Below, piece by piece: positions 25,040-33,137 of a stretch of 38,707 nucleotides of DNA. How positions within the stretch are numbered: the stretch's first letter is position 1; the number at the start of each line of letters is the position of its first letter. The stretch is from Parvibaculum sp. (GTDB lineage: Bacteria > Pseudomonadota > Alphaproteobacteria > Parvibaculales > Parvibaculaceae), in the NCBI GenBank assembly GCA_020062605.1, contig JAGUWA010000109.1, positions 1-38,707 of the forward strand, given 5' to 3'. Under the pieces are notes generated by a model. It was not told where the DNA came from, did no database searches, and saw nothing but the letters and a program-made list of their open reading frames with translations. The position numbers were made by a program, and so were the translations under genes.

Positions 25040-26063
25040 CAGGCGCTCGGCGCTGGTGACGGGCGTGACGGGGCAGGATGGCGCCTATCTGGTGGAGCTT
25101 CTGCTCGGCAAGGGATATGCCGTTCACGGCATCGCTCGCGATGTCGCGGCGTTCGACTACAGCAGGCTGGGCAATACCCGATACGATGCAGGCGAGTTCC
25201 GGCTCTATAATTGCGACATCACCGATGAAGCTGGCTTGAGAAAACTCGTCGCTGCGATCCGGCCGGACGAAATCTACAATCTTGCTGCTCAGAGCCATGT
25301 TCCGACGAGCCTTGCCGACCCCCGCCGGACGATGGAGATCAACGCCACGGCTGCCGTCAGCCTGCTGAGGATGATTGTCGATCTCGAGTTCCAGGAACAC
25401 ACGCGACTCTTTCAGGCATCGAGTTCGGAGGTCTTTGGTGACGCGAGCGGAGCCGTTCTCACGGAATCGTCTCCCATGCGGCCCTGCAATCCCTATGCGG
25501 AGTCCAGATATCAGGCATATGTCGCATCGACGCGGTTGCGTGCTGAAACGGGGCTTTTCGTTGTAAACGGCTTCTTGTTCAACCATGAGAGCCCCTACCG
25601 AAGTGCCGCCTTCGTTACCCGCAAGATATCCCTGGCGGTTGCTTCGAGGGCGCGGGGTGGGCGTGCGCCGCTCCGGCTCGGCAATCTGGACGTCAGGCGG
25701 GACTGGGGGCATGCGCGTGACTATGTCGCAGGCATGTGGCTGTCGCTGCAGCGGGACCAGCCGGACGACTACATTTTTGCGACGGGTGAGAACCATTCGG
25801 TTCGCGAGTTCGTCGAGTTTGCCTTCGCCACAGCCGGGCGAAGAATCCGCTGGCAGGGCGCGGGGCTTCACGAAGCCGGCCATGACGCCGAGACGGCAGA
25901 GCGGCTTGTCGAAATCGACCCCGCCTTCTTTCGCCCCCATGAAATAAGCGCAACGCTGGGCGACGCATCGAAGGCGCTTCAAGAACTTGAGTGGCGCCCT
26001 CGGACGACTTTCGAGGAACTCGTGCGTGAAATGGTTATCTCGGATCTGGACCGAACTCGCTGA
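25032..26063 (+). CDS. Gmd-like SDR paralogue with altered active-site lysine
   Basis: 343 residues; the ATG at 25032 overlaps the gmd stop by 8 bp. It shares the gmd skeleton: [69 protein letters not shown] and [19 protein letters not shown]. However, the catalytic YxxxK reads [11 protein letters not shown], with Y155 kept and arginine at 159 where gmd has lysine, and the [11 protein letters not shown] segment of gmd is missing near residue 40. It may act on the Gmd product (for example as a 4-reductase or partner subunit), be a dehydratase with other specificity, or be decaying. Because all other motifs are well kept, I favour a changed function over decay. Confidence 0.8.
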   Translation: MTDRRSALVTGVTGQDGAYLVELLLGKGYAVHGIARDVAAFDYSRLGNTRYDAGEFRLYNCDITDEAGLRKLVAAIRPDEIYNLAAQSHVPTSLADPRRTMEINATAAVSLLRMIVDLEFQEHTRLFQASSSEVFGDASGAVLTESSPMRPCNPYAESRYQAYVASTRLRAETGLFVVNGFLFNHESPYRSAAFVTRKISLAVASRARGGRAPLRLGNLDVRRDWGHARDYVAGMWLSLQRDQPDDYIFATGENHSVREFVEFAFATAGRRIRWQGAGLHEAGHDAETAERLVEIDPAFFRPHEISATLGDASKALQELEWRPRTTFEELVREMVISDLDRTR

Positions 26064-26362
26064 CCCCTCTGGGCGACTGTTAACCTAGGTAAATGTAAGC
26101 TCTCCACCGAAAGTTACAGACCGCCGCAGGGCGGATTGAAATGGTTCACAAATCAATACTGCAATTCGCGACTGCCGCTGTTTTCGATCTTGGCTTCTTG
26201 TCCTAGTATTGCAGATGGCTTTGTTGTCCTTCGGGGCAGGAGTAGGCTGTTTTCCAATGCGCGGCGGGTGGGCGGCGCTTAGGCGAACGAAGCCTCGAGG
26301 TGATTGAGACGCCGTCAGCGGCTGTGGTTGCCGGCCAGTCCGGTGCGAGGGGACGCCCATTC
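26064..26362 (+). other. intergenic region upstream of the initiating transferase
   Basis: Nearly 300 bp without a gene. A short dyad (CCGCC GCAG GGCGG, 26121-26134) lies soon after the Gmd-like gene and could be a weak terminator, though no T-run follows. The stretch after it is AT-richer (26140-26215) and probably holds the promoter of the 26363 gene; no convincing -35/-10 pair stands out. Confidence 0.4.
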
Positions 26363-27877
26363 ATGATGAGTCTTGGCAAGAAATCCGGCGACGGGGAACG
26401 GCAGCCTGCAGGCGGTGTGTCGCGGGAACCGTCCGGACTCGTTAATGGGGAGATGTCCCGCGCTCCTTCCGAGCCGGCGAGAGAGCAGACACCCGTCTCG
26501 AAACGGGTCGTTTCCGACACCATCATGTGTGTCGATGGTGTTGCCATCTTTCTCGCCGCACTGGTTGCGAAGTGGGCCTACATCGTCGCATTCCTTCAGC
26601 ACAGCCCCGAGATAGGACCCTACGCGGTGGTTGGCGCCGTCGGAGCGGTGATTGCCGTCGCGGCGATGCATTATCAGGGACTCTATGACTTCGAGGTGCT
26701 GAGCGAAGCCAGGGGGCAGACCCGGCGGATATTCCTGGGGCTCGTTGCGGCGGCAATGTTTCTCGTTGCTATCGGCTATCTGCTGAAGATTTCCGAACAA
26801 TACTCGCGCGGCTGGTTCGCCGTCTGGTTCACGCTTTCCGCGTTTGCGGTGCTTGCGGTGCACGTCGTCAATACGCGGGTGCTGCGGTGGCTCCGCGCGC
26901 TGGGCGCCTTCGCGCGAAACATCGTCATTTATGGCAGCGGCGATATTGCGGAAAGCGTCATCCGGCGCGTCGCGATGTCGCCCATGAACCTGAGGGTGAT
27001 CGGTGTCTTCGACGATCTGTCGCGCGATCAGACGGCGCAAGTCCCGGTGTCGGGCGGGCTTTCCGATCTCATTTCCTTCGGACAGCAACGGCGCATCGAC
27101 GAAATCCTGATCGCCATGCCCATGACGAACGAGTTGCGGATTGCAAATCTTGTTGAGCAACTATCGCTGCTGCCTGCCGATATCAGGATTTGCCCCAGCG
27201 CGACGGCCTTTCGGATCCCGCCAAAGAGGCTTCTGGACTATGAAGGGTTGGCGGTTCTGGAGCTCGAACGGCGGCCCATGGAAGGTTGGGCACCGATCAT
27301 CAAGAATGTCGAAGACAAGCTGCTTGTCTCGTTTCTCCTGATCGCTTTTGCGCCGTTCTTTGTTCTCATTGCATTGGCGGTGAAACTCGACAGCCGGGGG
27401 CCTGCCATTTTCAAGCAGCGTCGCCACGGCTTCAATCATGAGGTTTTCACCCTCTACAAGTTCCGCACGATGCATGTGGTCGAGGATGGGCCTGGCATAG
27501 CGCAGGCGACGCGGCAGGATCCGCGGATAACACGGGTCGGCCGCTTCCTCCGGAAGACCAGCCTCGACGAGCTGCCGCAACTTTTCAATGTGCTGCGGGG
27601 CGACATGTCCCTTGTGGGGCCGCGCCCGCATGCGCTCTCGCATAATGAATATTATTCGACGGTGCTGGCGCGCTACGCGAACCGGCACAAGGTGAAGCCC
27701 GGCATGACCGGGTGGGCGCAGGTCAATGGTTACCGCGGCGAGACCGACACACCGGAAAAGATGCGCCGGCGCGTCGAGCACGATCTCTGGTACATCGAGA
27801 ACTGGTCTGTCTGGCTCGATGTAAAGATTCTCGCCATGACCCCGTTCTATGGTTTCGTAAACACCAACGCCTTTTGA
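26363..27877 (+). CDS. undecaprenyl-phosphate glucose phosphotransferase (WcaJ-like initiating enzyme)
   Basis: 504 residues from the ATG at 26363, chosen for the GAGGGGA about nine bases upstream; a GTG at 26300 is in frame but less likely. After a polar start of about 50 residues come four or five membrane helices, a CoA-binding-like domain ([20 protein letters not shown]) and the C-terminal bacterial sugar transferase domain. The last shows [60 protein letters not shown] and [19 protein letters not shown]. It moves a sugar-1-phosphate, most often glucose, to undecaprenyl phosphate, starting a repeat unit. It is convergent with galU across 3 bp. Confidence 0.9.
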   Translation: MMSLGKKSGDGERQPAGGVSREPSGLVNGEMSRAPSEPAREQTPVSKRVVSDTIMCVDGVAIFLAALVAKWAYIVAFLQHSPEIGPYAVVGAVGAVIAVAAMHYQGLYDFEVLSEARGQTRRIFLGLVAAAMFLVAIGYLLKISEQYSRGWFAVWFTLSAFAVLAVHVVNTRVLRWLRALGAFARNIVIYGSGDIAESVIRRVAMSPMNLRVIGVFDDLSRDQTAQVPVSGGLSDLISFGQQRRIDEILIAMPMTNELRIANLVEQLSLLPADIRICPSATAFRIPPKRLLDYEGLAVLELERRPMEGWAPIIKNVEDKLLVSFLLIAFAPFFVLIALAVKLDSRGPAIFKQRRHGFNHEVFTLYKFRTMHVVEDGPGIAQATRQDPRITRVGRFLRKTSLDELPQLFNVLRGDMSLVGPRPHALSHNEYYSTVLARYANRHKVKPGMTGWAQVNGYRGETDTPEKMRRRVEHDLWYIENWSVWLDVKILAMTPFYGFVNTNAF

Positions 27878-27880
27878 CGT

Positions 27881-28771
27881 CTATTTCTTCACGAGCTTGT
27901 CGAGCACGGGCCGGAACTTCGGCTCGATGTCGGGCCGGTCGAGCGCAAGAGCCACGTTGGCAGCCAGATATCCGACCTTGTCGCCGCAATCATATGTCGT
28001 GCCTTCGAAGCGATAGGAAAAGAAATCCTGCTCGTCCATCAGTGCAATCATCGCGTCGGTCAGCTGGATCTCTCCGCCCGCGCCGGGTTTCTGCGTCGCG
28101 AGCTTTGCAAAAATTTCCGGTTGCAGAATGTAGCGGCCCGAGATGATGAGGTCAGACGGAGCATCTTCGACTTTCGGCTTTTCCACCATGCCTGTAATGC
28201 GGAAGGTTTCATGGCCCATGTCGTCGGCGAGGGCGACCACGCCGTAGCGGTTGACATGTTCGTGGGGCACTTCCTCAACGGCGATGATGTTGCCGCCATG
28301 CCGGGAGTAGACATCGATCATCTGCGCAAAGCACCCGCGACGCCCGTGGATCAGCATATCCGGCAGGGCGAGCGCAAAGGGTTCATCGCCTACGATGTCC
28401 CGCGCGCACCAAACGGCGTGGCCGAGGCCGAGCGGTTCCTGCTGGCGAACGAAGCTTGCCGCCCCCGCCATGGGCCGCGAGGCCTTGAGCATTTCGAACT
28501 CCGCAGATTTGCCGCGAGCCTTGAGCGTTGCCTCGAGTTCATAGGCGAGGTCGAAGTGGTCTTCGATCGCGCCCTTGCCCCGGCCGGTTACGAAGACGAA
28601 GTGTTCGATCCCGGCTTCGATCGCCTCTTCGACCGCGTACTGGATGACGGGCTTGTCCACGACAGTCAGCATTTCCTTCGGAACGACTTTCGTGGCGGGC
28701 AGGAACCGCGTTCCAAGACCAGCGACGGGGAAAACGGCTTTTCGAACTTTTCGGGGGGATTTCGAGTTCAT
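27881..28771 (-). CDS. galU: UTP-glucose-1-phosphate uridylyltransferase
   Basis: 296 residues from the ATG at 28771 ([20 protein letters not shown]), with AAGAG just upstream; the longer open frame to 28852 adds residues not seen in the family. Marks are [20 protein letters not shown] then [54 protein letters not shown] and ALPDMLIHG, and [20 protein letters not shown]. It makes UDP-glucose from glucose-1-phosphate and UTP, feeding Ugd and the WcaJ-like initiating enzyme. It is a single minus-strand gene, divergent from manC. Confidence 0.95.
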   Translation of the reverse strand: MNSKSPRKVRKAVFPVAGLGTRFLPATKVVPKEMLTVVDKPVIQYAVEEAIEAGIEHFVFVTGRGKGAIEDHFDLAYELEATLKARGKSAEFEMLKASRPMAGAASFVRQQEPLGLGHAVWCARDIVGDEPFALALPDMLIHGRRGCFAQMIDVYSRHGGNIIAVEEVPHEHVNRYGVVALADDMGHETFRITGMVEKPKVEDAPSDLIISGRYILQPEIFAKLATQKPGAGGEIQLTDAMIALMDEQDFFSYRFEGTTYDCGDKVGYLAANVALALDRPDIEPKFRPVLDKLVKK

Positions 28772-29077
28772 AGCTCTTGCTTGTTCTGGGAGACCAGTCT
28801 CAACAACTCTCGATGTCTCGTCTGGTTTCGCATTTCTTCCTATGGGCCGCAAGCTGTGACCTCTCCGTGGCGGGGAAGATCACAGAGAGCCTCGCCGGAG
28901 TGGAAATCCGCCGGGAACCGCAGTGGATGGCGCTTGCTCGCCCGTGATCGGGGCACAAGCCTTAACCATCGCCGCCTGTCCGGGGATGAAATCCGCCTCA
29001 AATTCCCGTACCTTGGGCGTGTCGGCCTGTGGCTGGCTGGATACCTTTCCTGTCGGGCAAACTGGATGGAGCTTCGC
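28772..29077. other. 306-bp divergent intergenic region between galU and manC
   Basis: No gene is visible, although the manC frame stays open through it. Short dyads are present: GAGAC CA GTCTC at 28790-28801 and GTGA...TCAC around 28856-28883. Promoters for both galU and manC must lie here, but I cannot place the boxes with confidence. Confidence 0.4.
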
Positions 29078-30511
29078 ATGATCTACCCCGTAATACTTTC
29101 GGGTGGTGTCGGGTCGCGCTTATGGCCGACGTCCAGATCGCTCTACCCCAAACAGCTGCTTCCCCTGGTGTCGGAGAAGGCCATGCTGCTCGAGACGGCG
29201 CTCCGCGTCACGGGAGACGACCGTTTCGCCGATCCCATCATCGTGTCGAACGACGAGCACCGGTTCATCATTGCGCAGCAATTGCGGGAGGCGGGGATCA
29301 CGCCGCTTGCGCATATTCTCGAACCCGAGGGCCGGAATACGGCGCCCGCCGCCGCCGCCGCCGCCGCCTTCGTTCAGGCTCGCGATCCGAAAGGGATACT
29401 GCTCGTTCTGCCGGCGGATCATCACATCGCGGATCTCGAAGCGTTCCGCGCGGCGGTCGAACAGGGGGCCGCGCTGGCGAGCGCGGGCAAGCTCGTCACA
29501 TTCGGCGTGGTGCCGTCGGCGCCGGAGACCGGCTACGGCTATATCAAACGCGGCGCGCCGCTTCCCGGCGGCAATGCCTATGCGGTGGAACGCTTCGTCG
29601 AGAAGCCGGACGCAGGTACCGCCCGTGCCTATCTTCAGGAGGGCGGGTATGACTGGAATGCCGGCATCTTCATGTTCCGCGCCGACAGCATCCTTCAGGA
29701 GATGCGGACCCATTGTCCCGACATCGCCGCCCATGCGGCCGAAGCTGTCGTCAAAGGGGTGCGCGACCTTGACTTCCTGCGGCTCGAATCGACCGCCTTC
29801 GCCGCCTGCCCCTCGAATTCTATCGACTATGCGGTGATGGAGCATACCTCGTCGGCCGCCGTTGTACCGGTCGACATGGGCTGGAGCGACATCGGTTCGT
29901 GGTCCGCGCTTTGGGAGATCGGCGACAAGGATGCAGACGGAAACGTCGTCAGCGGCGATGTGATTGTCGAGGACACGAAGAATTGCCTGGTGCGATCCGA
30001 GGCGGGACTGACGGCCACGATCGGTGTGGAGAACCTCGTCATTGTGGATACCGGCGACGTTCTGCTCGTTGCGTCGCGGGACCGGGTGCAGGACGTCAAG
30101 AAAGTCGTCGACCGGGTGGCTGCTGCGGGCCGCACCGAGCATCAGGCCCACAAGCGCGTCTATCGGCCCTGGGGATTCTACGAGTCTCTCGATGAGGGCC
30201 TCCGGCACCAGGTGAAGCACCTCCTCGTTTACCCGGGCGCAGCTCTTTCGCTGCAGTTACATCATCAGCGCGCGGAGCATTGGGTGGTGGTCAAGGGGCG
30301 AGCCGAGGTGACGGTGGGAGAAACGCAGAAGATTCTCGAAGAGAACGAGTCCGTCTACATTCCTGTCGGCACGAAACACCGGCTTGCCAATCCGGGAGAT
30401 GAACCGCTCAGCATCATCGAGGTGCAGTCGGGTTCCTATCTCGGCGAGGACGACATCGTTCGCTTCGACGATGTGTATGGCCGCGAGGTCAAGATGCCGG
30501 CGGCGGAATAG
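29078..30511 (+). CDS. manC: mannose-1-phosphate guanylyltransferase / mannose-6-phosphate isomerase
   Basis: 477 residues, the common length for the type II bifunctional enzyme. The ATG at 29078 has GGAG six bases upstream. N-terminal nucleotidyltransferase: PVILSGGVGSRLWPTSRSLY then PKQLLPL (pyrophosphorylase signature), HILEPEGRNTAPA, LVLPADHHI and ERFVEKPDAGTA. C-terminal cupin isomerase: YRPWGFYESLDEG, ALSLQLHHQRAEHWVVVKG and NESVYIPVGTKHRLANPG, with the metal-binding histidines and Glu visible. It makes GDP-mannose for Gmd and mannosyltransferases. A run of seven GCC codons (29348-29368) gives a poly-alanine helix beside the GRNTAP motif. Confidence 0.95.
   Translation: MIYPVILSGGVGSRLWPTSRSLYPKQLLPLVSEKAMLLETALRVTGDDRFADPIIVSNDEHRFIIAQQLREAGITPLAHILEPEGRNTAPAAAAAAAFVQARDPKGILLVLPADHHIADLEAFRAAVEQGAALASAGKLVTFGVVPSAPETGYGYIKRGAPLPGGNAYAVERFVEKPDAGTARAYLQEGGYDWNAGIFMFRADSILQEMRTHCPDIAAHAAEAVVKGVRDLDFLRLESTAFAACPSNSIDYAVMEHTSSAAVVPVDMGWSDIGSWSALWEIGDKDADGNVVSGDVIVEDTKNCLVRSEAGLTATIGVENLVIVDTGDVLLVASRDRVQDVKKVVDRVAAAGRTEHQAHKRVYRPWGFYESLDEGLRHQVKHLLVYPGAALSLQLHHQRAEHWVVVKGRAEVTVGETQKILEENESVYIPVGTKHRLANPGDEPLSIIEVQSGSYLGEDDIVRFDDVYGREVKMPAAE
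29348..29368 (+). repeat. (GCC)7 trinucleotide repeat in manC
   Basis: Seven consecutive GCC codons encode alanines right after GRNTAP, where relatives have mixed Ala/Val/Leu. Slippage would change alanine number without breaking the frame. Confidence 0.85.
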
Positions 30512-30698
30512 GTCCCGTTTCTCCTCGCCGTATCGGTTCTATCTCTGCCCGGGTTGCCTCCGGGGTGGATACGTCTCCCTTCATCGGAAAGAGTTTTTAA
30601 TTCTCCTCGGGCGCAGTCTATGCGCTCGTGTTGCGCTGCCCGCGGGGCTCATCGAGTTCTCGTGGGGTGCGATGAATCCATGAGGATGGGAGAGAACC

Positions 30699-31289
30699 AT
30701 GTCGATGGGGACCATGAATACAGCGAGCTCAGCCGCCGCGGATGCCGCCAGGCAGGACAATCAGATCCGCCGGCCCGAGGCGCCGGTCCGGCTCATCAGA
30801 GGCGGGAACGAGGATATTGCGATCGGTGAGAACAGCCTCCTCGAGGGATCGTTCGAAACGCAAGGGTCGATCTTCGTCGATGGTGCGGCCGTCAACGCGG
30901 ATCTGCGCGCATCGCAGCTCTCGATCGGCGCAAGCGGGCGCGTCGAAGGACAGGCGGCCGTTCTGCGCGCCGAGATCGCAGGCGTCTTCGACGGCACGCT
31001 CGAATGCTCTGGCGAGGTTATCCTGCGTTCCTCCAGCCGCATCGCCGGAGAGGTCAAATGCGCGAAGCTGGTCACACACCGCGGCGCGGTCATCGATGCG
31101 CAGATACGTGTCATCGCCGAGAACGATGAAGCGGAGGAGAAGTCTCCGCAAGGCGCCGTCATCGCTCAGGCCGCGCGCGAATCCGCCATCCGTCCATGGA
31201 CGCGGCGGCGTTTCAGGCGGGCCATCCCGATGATGTCCGGCGCGGCTCTGTCGCTCGGCCTGGTGGGCCTCGGCGCCCTGATCTTCTGA
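30699..31289 (+). CDS. bactofilin-like polymer-forming cytoskeletal protein with C-terminal membrane segment
   Basis: 196 residues; ATG with GGGAGAG upstream. A disordered polar N-terminus (about 1-38) is followed by the bactofilin beta-helix (PF04519) with repeated rungs: NSLLEGSFETQGSIFVDGAA, VNADLRASQLSIGASGRVEG, AEIAGVFDGTLECSGEVILR and SSSRIAGEVKCAKLVTHRGA. An acidic linker (ENDEAEEKS) and a basic patch (RPWTRRRFRR) precede a final hydrophobic helix (MMSGAALSLGLVGLGALIF). Bactofilins polymerise without nucleotide and place cell-wall or envelope enzymes. Classical ones bind membrane through the N-terminus, so the C-terminal anchor is uncommon. Its position in the locus hints that it positions the polysaccharide machinery. 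Confidence 0.85.
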   Translation: MSMGTMNTASSAAADAARQDNQIRRPEAPVRLIRGGNEDIAIGENSLLEGSFETQGSIFVDGAAVNADLRASQLSIGASGRVEGQAAVLRAEIAGVFDGTLECSGEVILRSSSRIAGEVKCAKLVTHRGAVIDAQIRVIAENDEAEEKSPQGAVIAQAARESAIRPWTRRRFRRAIPMMSGAALSLGLVGLGALIF

Positions 31290-31342
31290 GAAGGCCGCCC
31301 GCCACCGCGTTCATCGAGGCTGGCCTTTTCGGCAGAATATTG

Positions 31343-31376
31343 CTCTCCTTCGGGAGGGGCTTTGCGATGAAGCCCC
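31343..31376 (+). terminator. two overlapping, mutually exclusive hairpins
   Basis: CTCTCC TTCG GGAGGG (31343-31358) forms a six-pair stem (one wobble) with a UUCG tetraloop. GGGGCTT...AAGCCCC (31356-31376) forms a perfect seven-pair stem with a seven-base loop and shares bases with the first. They sit 54-87 bases after the bactofilin stop and 25 bases before the MBL start. There is no T-run. They may be a terminator or a leader switch. Confidence 0.4.
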
Positions 31377-31400
31377 GTCTCGAAGTGCGGAGTCCTGCCC

Positions 31401-32168
31401 TTGAAAATCGCCGAGCGCTGGTTCGAGAGATGCGAGATGGGAGATGGCATCACGCTCCTCTACGAGAGCCATGTCCACCCCTTCATCCGCTGCAACATAT
31501 GGTTCGTTCGGGGCCGAGACCGCGACCTCCTGGTCGACACGGGCACGGGGATCGCCTCGCTGAAGGACGCCATTGCCGATCTCACGGAGAAACCGCTCAC
31601 AGCCGTCGCGACACATATCCATTACGATCATGTCGGCTCCCTGCACGAATTCGAGACGCGCCTCATGCATGAGATCGAGGCACCGCGGATGGCCGACTAT
31701 CGCGAGTTCGCAACGTTGACGGCGGCGGGCTTCCCGCCGGAAATCCGTGCCAGCCTCTCGGGCTATGGGCTTGACGAGGGCGGTGGCCTCCTCGTCGATG
31801 CCTTGCCGCATGAGGGATACTCGCTCGACGGCTATCGTATTACCTCCACTCATGCGACGGAGCATCTCAAGGAAGGCGATGTCGTCGATCTCGGAGACCG
31901 TCATTTTTCGGTCTTCCACCTGCCGGGTCATTCGCCCGGGTCGCTTGGCCTTTTCGAGAAGGCGTCGAAGACGCTTTTCTCGGGTGACGCGATCTATGAC
32001 GGGCCTCTCCTCGATGAACTGCCCGATTCCGACATTGCGAGCTATTGCAGAACAATACGCCGCCTTCGGGAACTCGACGTCGATGTCGTCCATGGCGGTC
32101 ACGATCCTAGCTTCGGGCGCGAGCGCCTCGTCGCCATTTGCGACGCCTATCTCGCGCGACGGGGCTGA
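31401..32168 (+). CDS. MBL-fold metallo-hydrolase
   Basis: 255 residues from a TTG at 31401 with GGAG about seven bases upstream; an ATG at 31437 is a shorter alternative. The metal site is complete: ATHIHYDHVGSLH (HxHxDH), the next histidine in HLPGHSPGSLGL, the bridging aspartate in TLFSGDAIYDGPLL and a final histidine in VVHGGHDPSFGRERL. The overall length and layout are glyoxalase II-like. The substrate is not predictable and no direct link with glycan synthesis is apparent. It may be independent of the locus. It is convergent with the truncated hydrolase gene. Confidence 0.82.
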   Translation: MKIAERWFERCEMGDGITLLYESHVHPFIRCNIWFVRGRDRDLLVDTGTGIASLKDAIADLTEKPLTAVATHIHYDHVGSLHEFETRLMHEIEAPRMADYREFATLTAAGFPPEIRASLSGYGLDEGGGLLVDALPHEGYSLDGYRITSTHATEHLKEGDVVDLGDRHFSVFHLPGHSPGSLGLFEKASKTLFSGDAIYDGPLLDELPDSDIASYCRTIRRLRELDVDVVHGGHDPSFGRERLVAICDAYLARRG

Positions 32169-32213
32169 ACTTCAGGATATGAAAGCTCACGCGGCGGGCG
32201 CTGCCTGAAGTTC
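32167..32213. repeat. 10-bp perfect inverted repeat at convergent gene ends
   Basis: GAACTTCAGG (32167-32176) and CCTGAAGTTC (32204-32213) flank the end of the MBL gene and the last codons of the minus-strand gene. It may serve as a bidirectional terminator stem, although no T-run is present and the loop is 27 bases. Confidence 0.35.
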
Positions 32214-32744
32214 GTCCTCGTCGTGCTCCGCTTTCCACGCCGCGACGAGGTCGCGATTGTCGTGCTGCCAGGGGTGGAAGCTCGGGCGGAACCAGTCGAG
32301 ATAGGCCGGGATCGACCTGCGCAGAGGACCCGGTTCGACCCAGAGATAGCGGAAGAGGCGAGCCCATGCGCGCGGCGACCACTGCAGACCGTCTGCTTTC
32401 AGAAGATCGCGCAGATGGAAGAACAGGTTGATGTTGAAGAAGATTGTCGTCATCACCAGCGCGCGCACGCGATTGAGATAGAAGACGGGCTTCGACGAGA
32501 CCGCCTTCAGTACGTCGAAGGTAACCGCCTTGTGTTCGGTTTCCTCGACGGCGTGCCACATCCAGAGTTCATATTCCTCTGGTGCCGCGTGCTCGCGGAA
32601 CATCTCGTGGTCCTTCAACAGATTGTCGGCGAGGATTGCGGTGAAGTGCTCCAGCGCCACGGTCTGGCCAAGTTGCGCGCGCGGCGGCATCAGAATGCGC
32701 ATGAGCTTGATCATCCGCCGGGAGCGCTTCTCGATCTTCTCCAT
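32187..32744 (-). pseudogene. 5'-truncated metal-dependent hydrolase (PF10118-like)
   Basis: The recognisable part starts at about MEKIEKRSRRMIKLMRILMP (ATG 32744) and includes GQTVALEHFTAILADNLL, the HAVEETEHKAVTFDVLKAVS metal-ligand segment and AYLDWFRPSFHPW, giving 185 residues. Family members have about 270-290 residues, and the N-terminal third with the first ligands is absent. The open frame continues to 33065, but that part is antisense to the small plus-strand gene and shows no similarity to the family. It is either a truncated pseudogene or a short variant using the internal ATG, which has no good ribosome site. I favour truncation. Confidence 0.6.
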
Positions 32745-32831
32745 GGGGTCCGGAATTCCGGTGGCACATTCGTATCTATCTGAACCGGGGTGTGAGAGCA
32801 GGGCAGCCTTGACCGGGAGCAAACGGCGTTC

Positions 32832-33128
32832 ATGAAGATAAGGGTAGGGAAGTACCGGATTCCGGTCCCCGGAAGCCGTGCGGGACGGATTGGTGCTGGC
32901 GTCCGTCTCGTCATTCCGGGCTTCATTCCGGGTCCGCCGGGGCCTGCCGCCATCCCTGTCGGGCTCACTATCCTCACGCTTGATCATCCGCGCGGCCGCC
33001 GCTGGCGGCGCGCCACCATCGTGCGGGTGGGACGCCGCTGGCAGGCGATACAGGCGAAAAGACAAATGCGCCGCGCTGGAAAGCGCGACGCAGTTATCGG
33101 TGGAATCGATCCGGAAGGTGGCCGGTGA
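32832..33128 (+). CDS. small PGPGW-like membrane protein
   Basis: 98 residues. The sequence IRVGKYRIPVPGSRAGRIGA, then IPVGLTILTLDHPRGRRWRR and a GRRWQ tail, resembles a family of small alphaproteobacterial proteins with a RIPxPxSRxxRI start, one hydrophobic hairpin and an SxDxPRxRRxRR segment. The hydrophobic part here (RLVIPGFIPGPPGPAAIPVG) is rich in Pro/Gly and weaker than in the relatives I recall, so local frame errors or divergence are possible. Function unknown. It faces away from the truncated hydrolase. Confidence 0.55.
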   Translation: MKIRVGKYRIPVPGSRAGRIGAGVRLVIPGFIPGPPGPAAIPVGLTILTLDHPRGRRWRRATIVRVGRRWQAIQAKRQMRRAGKRDAVIGGIDPEGGR

Positions 33129-33137
33129 GACTCTTCC

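Noticed and set aside
24573-25982. 469-codon minus-strand open frame over gmd and its paralogue
   Set aside because: Antisense shadow of two clear SDR genes in high-GC sequence; no motifs.
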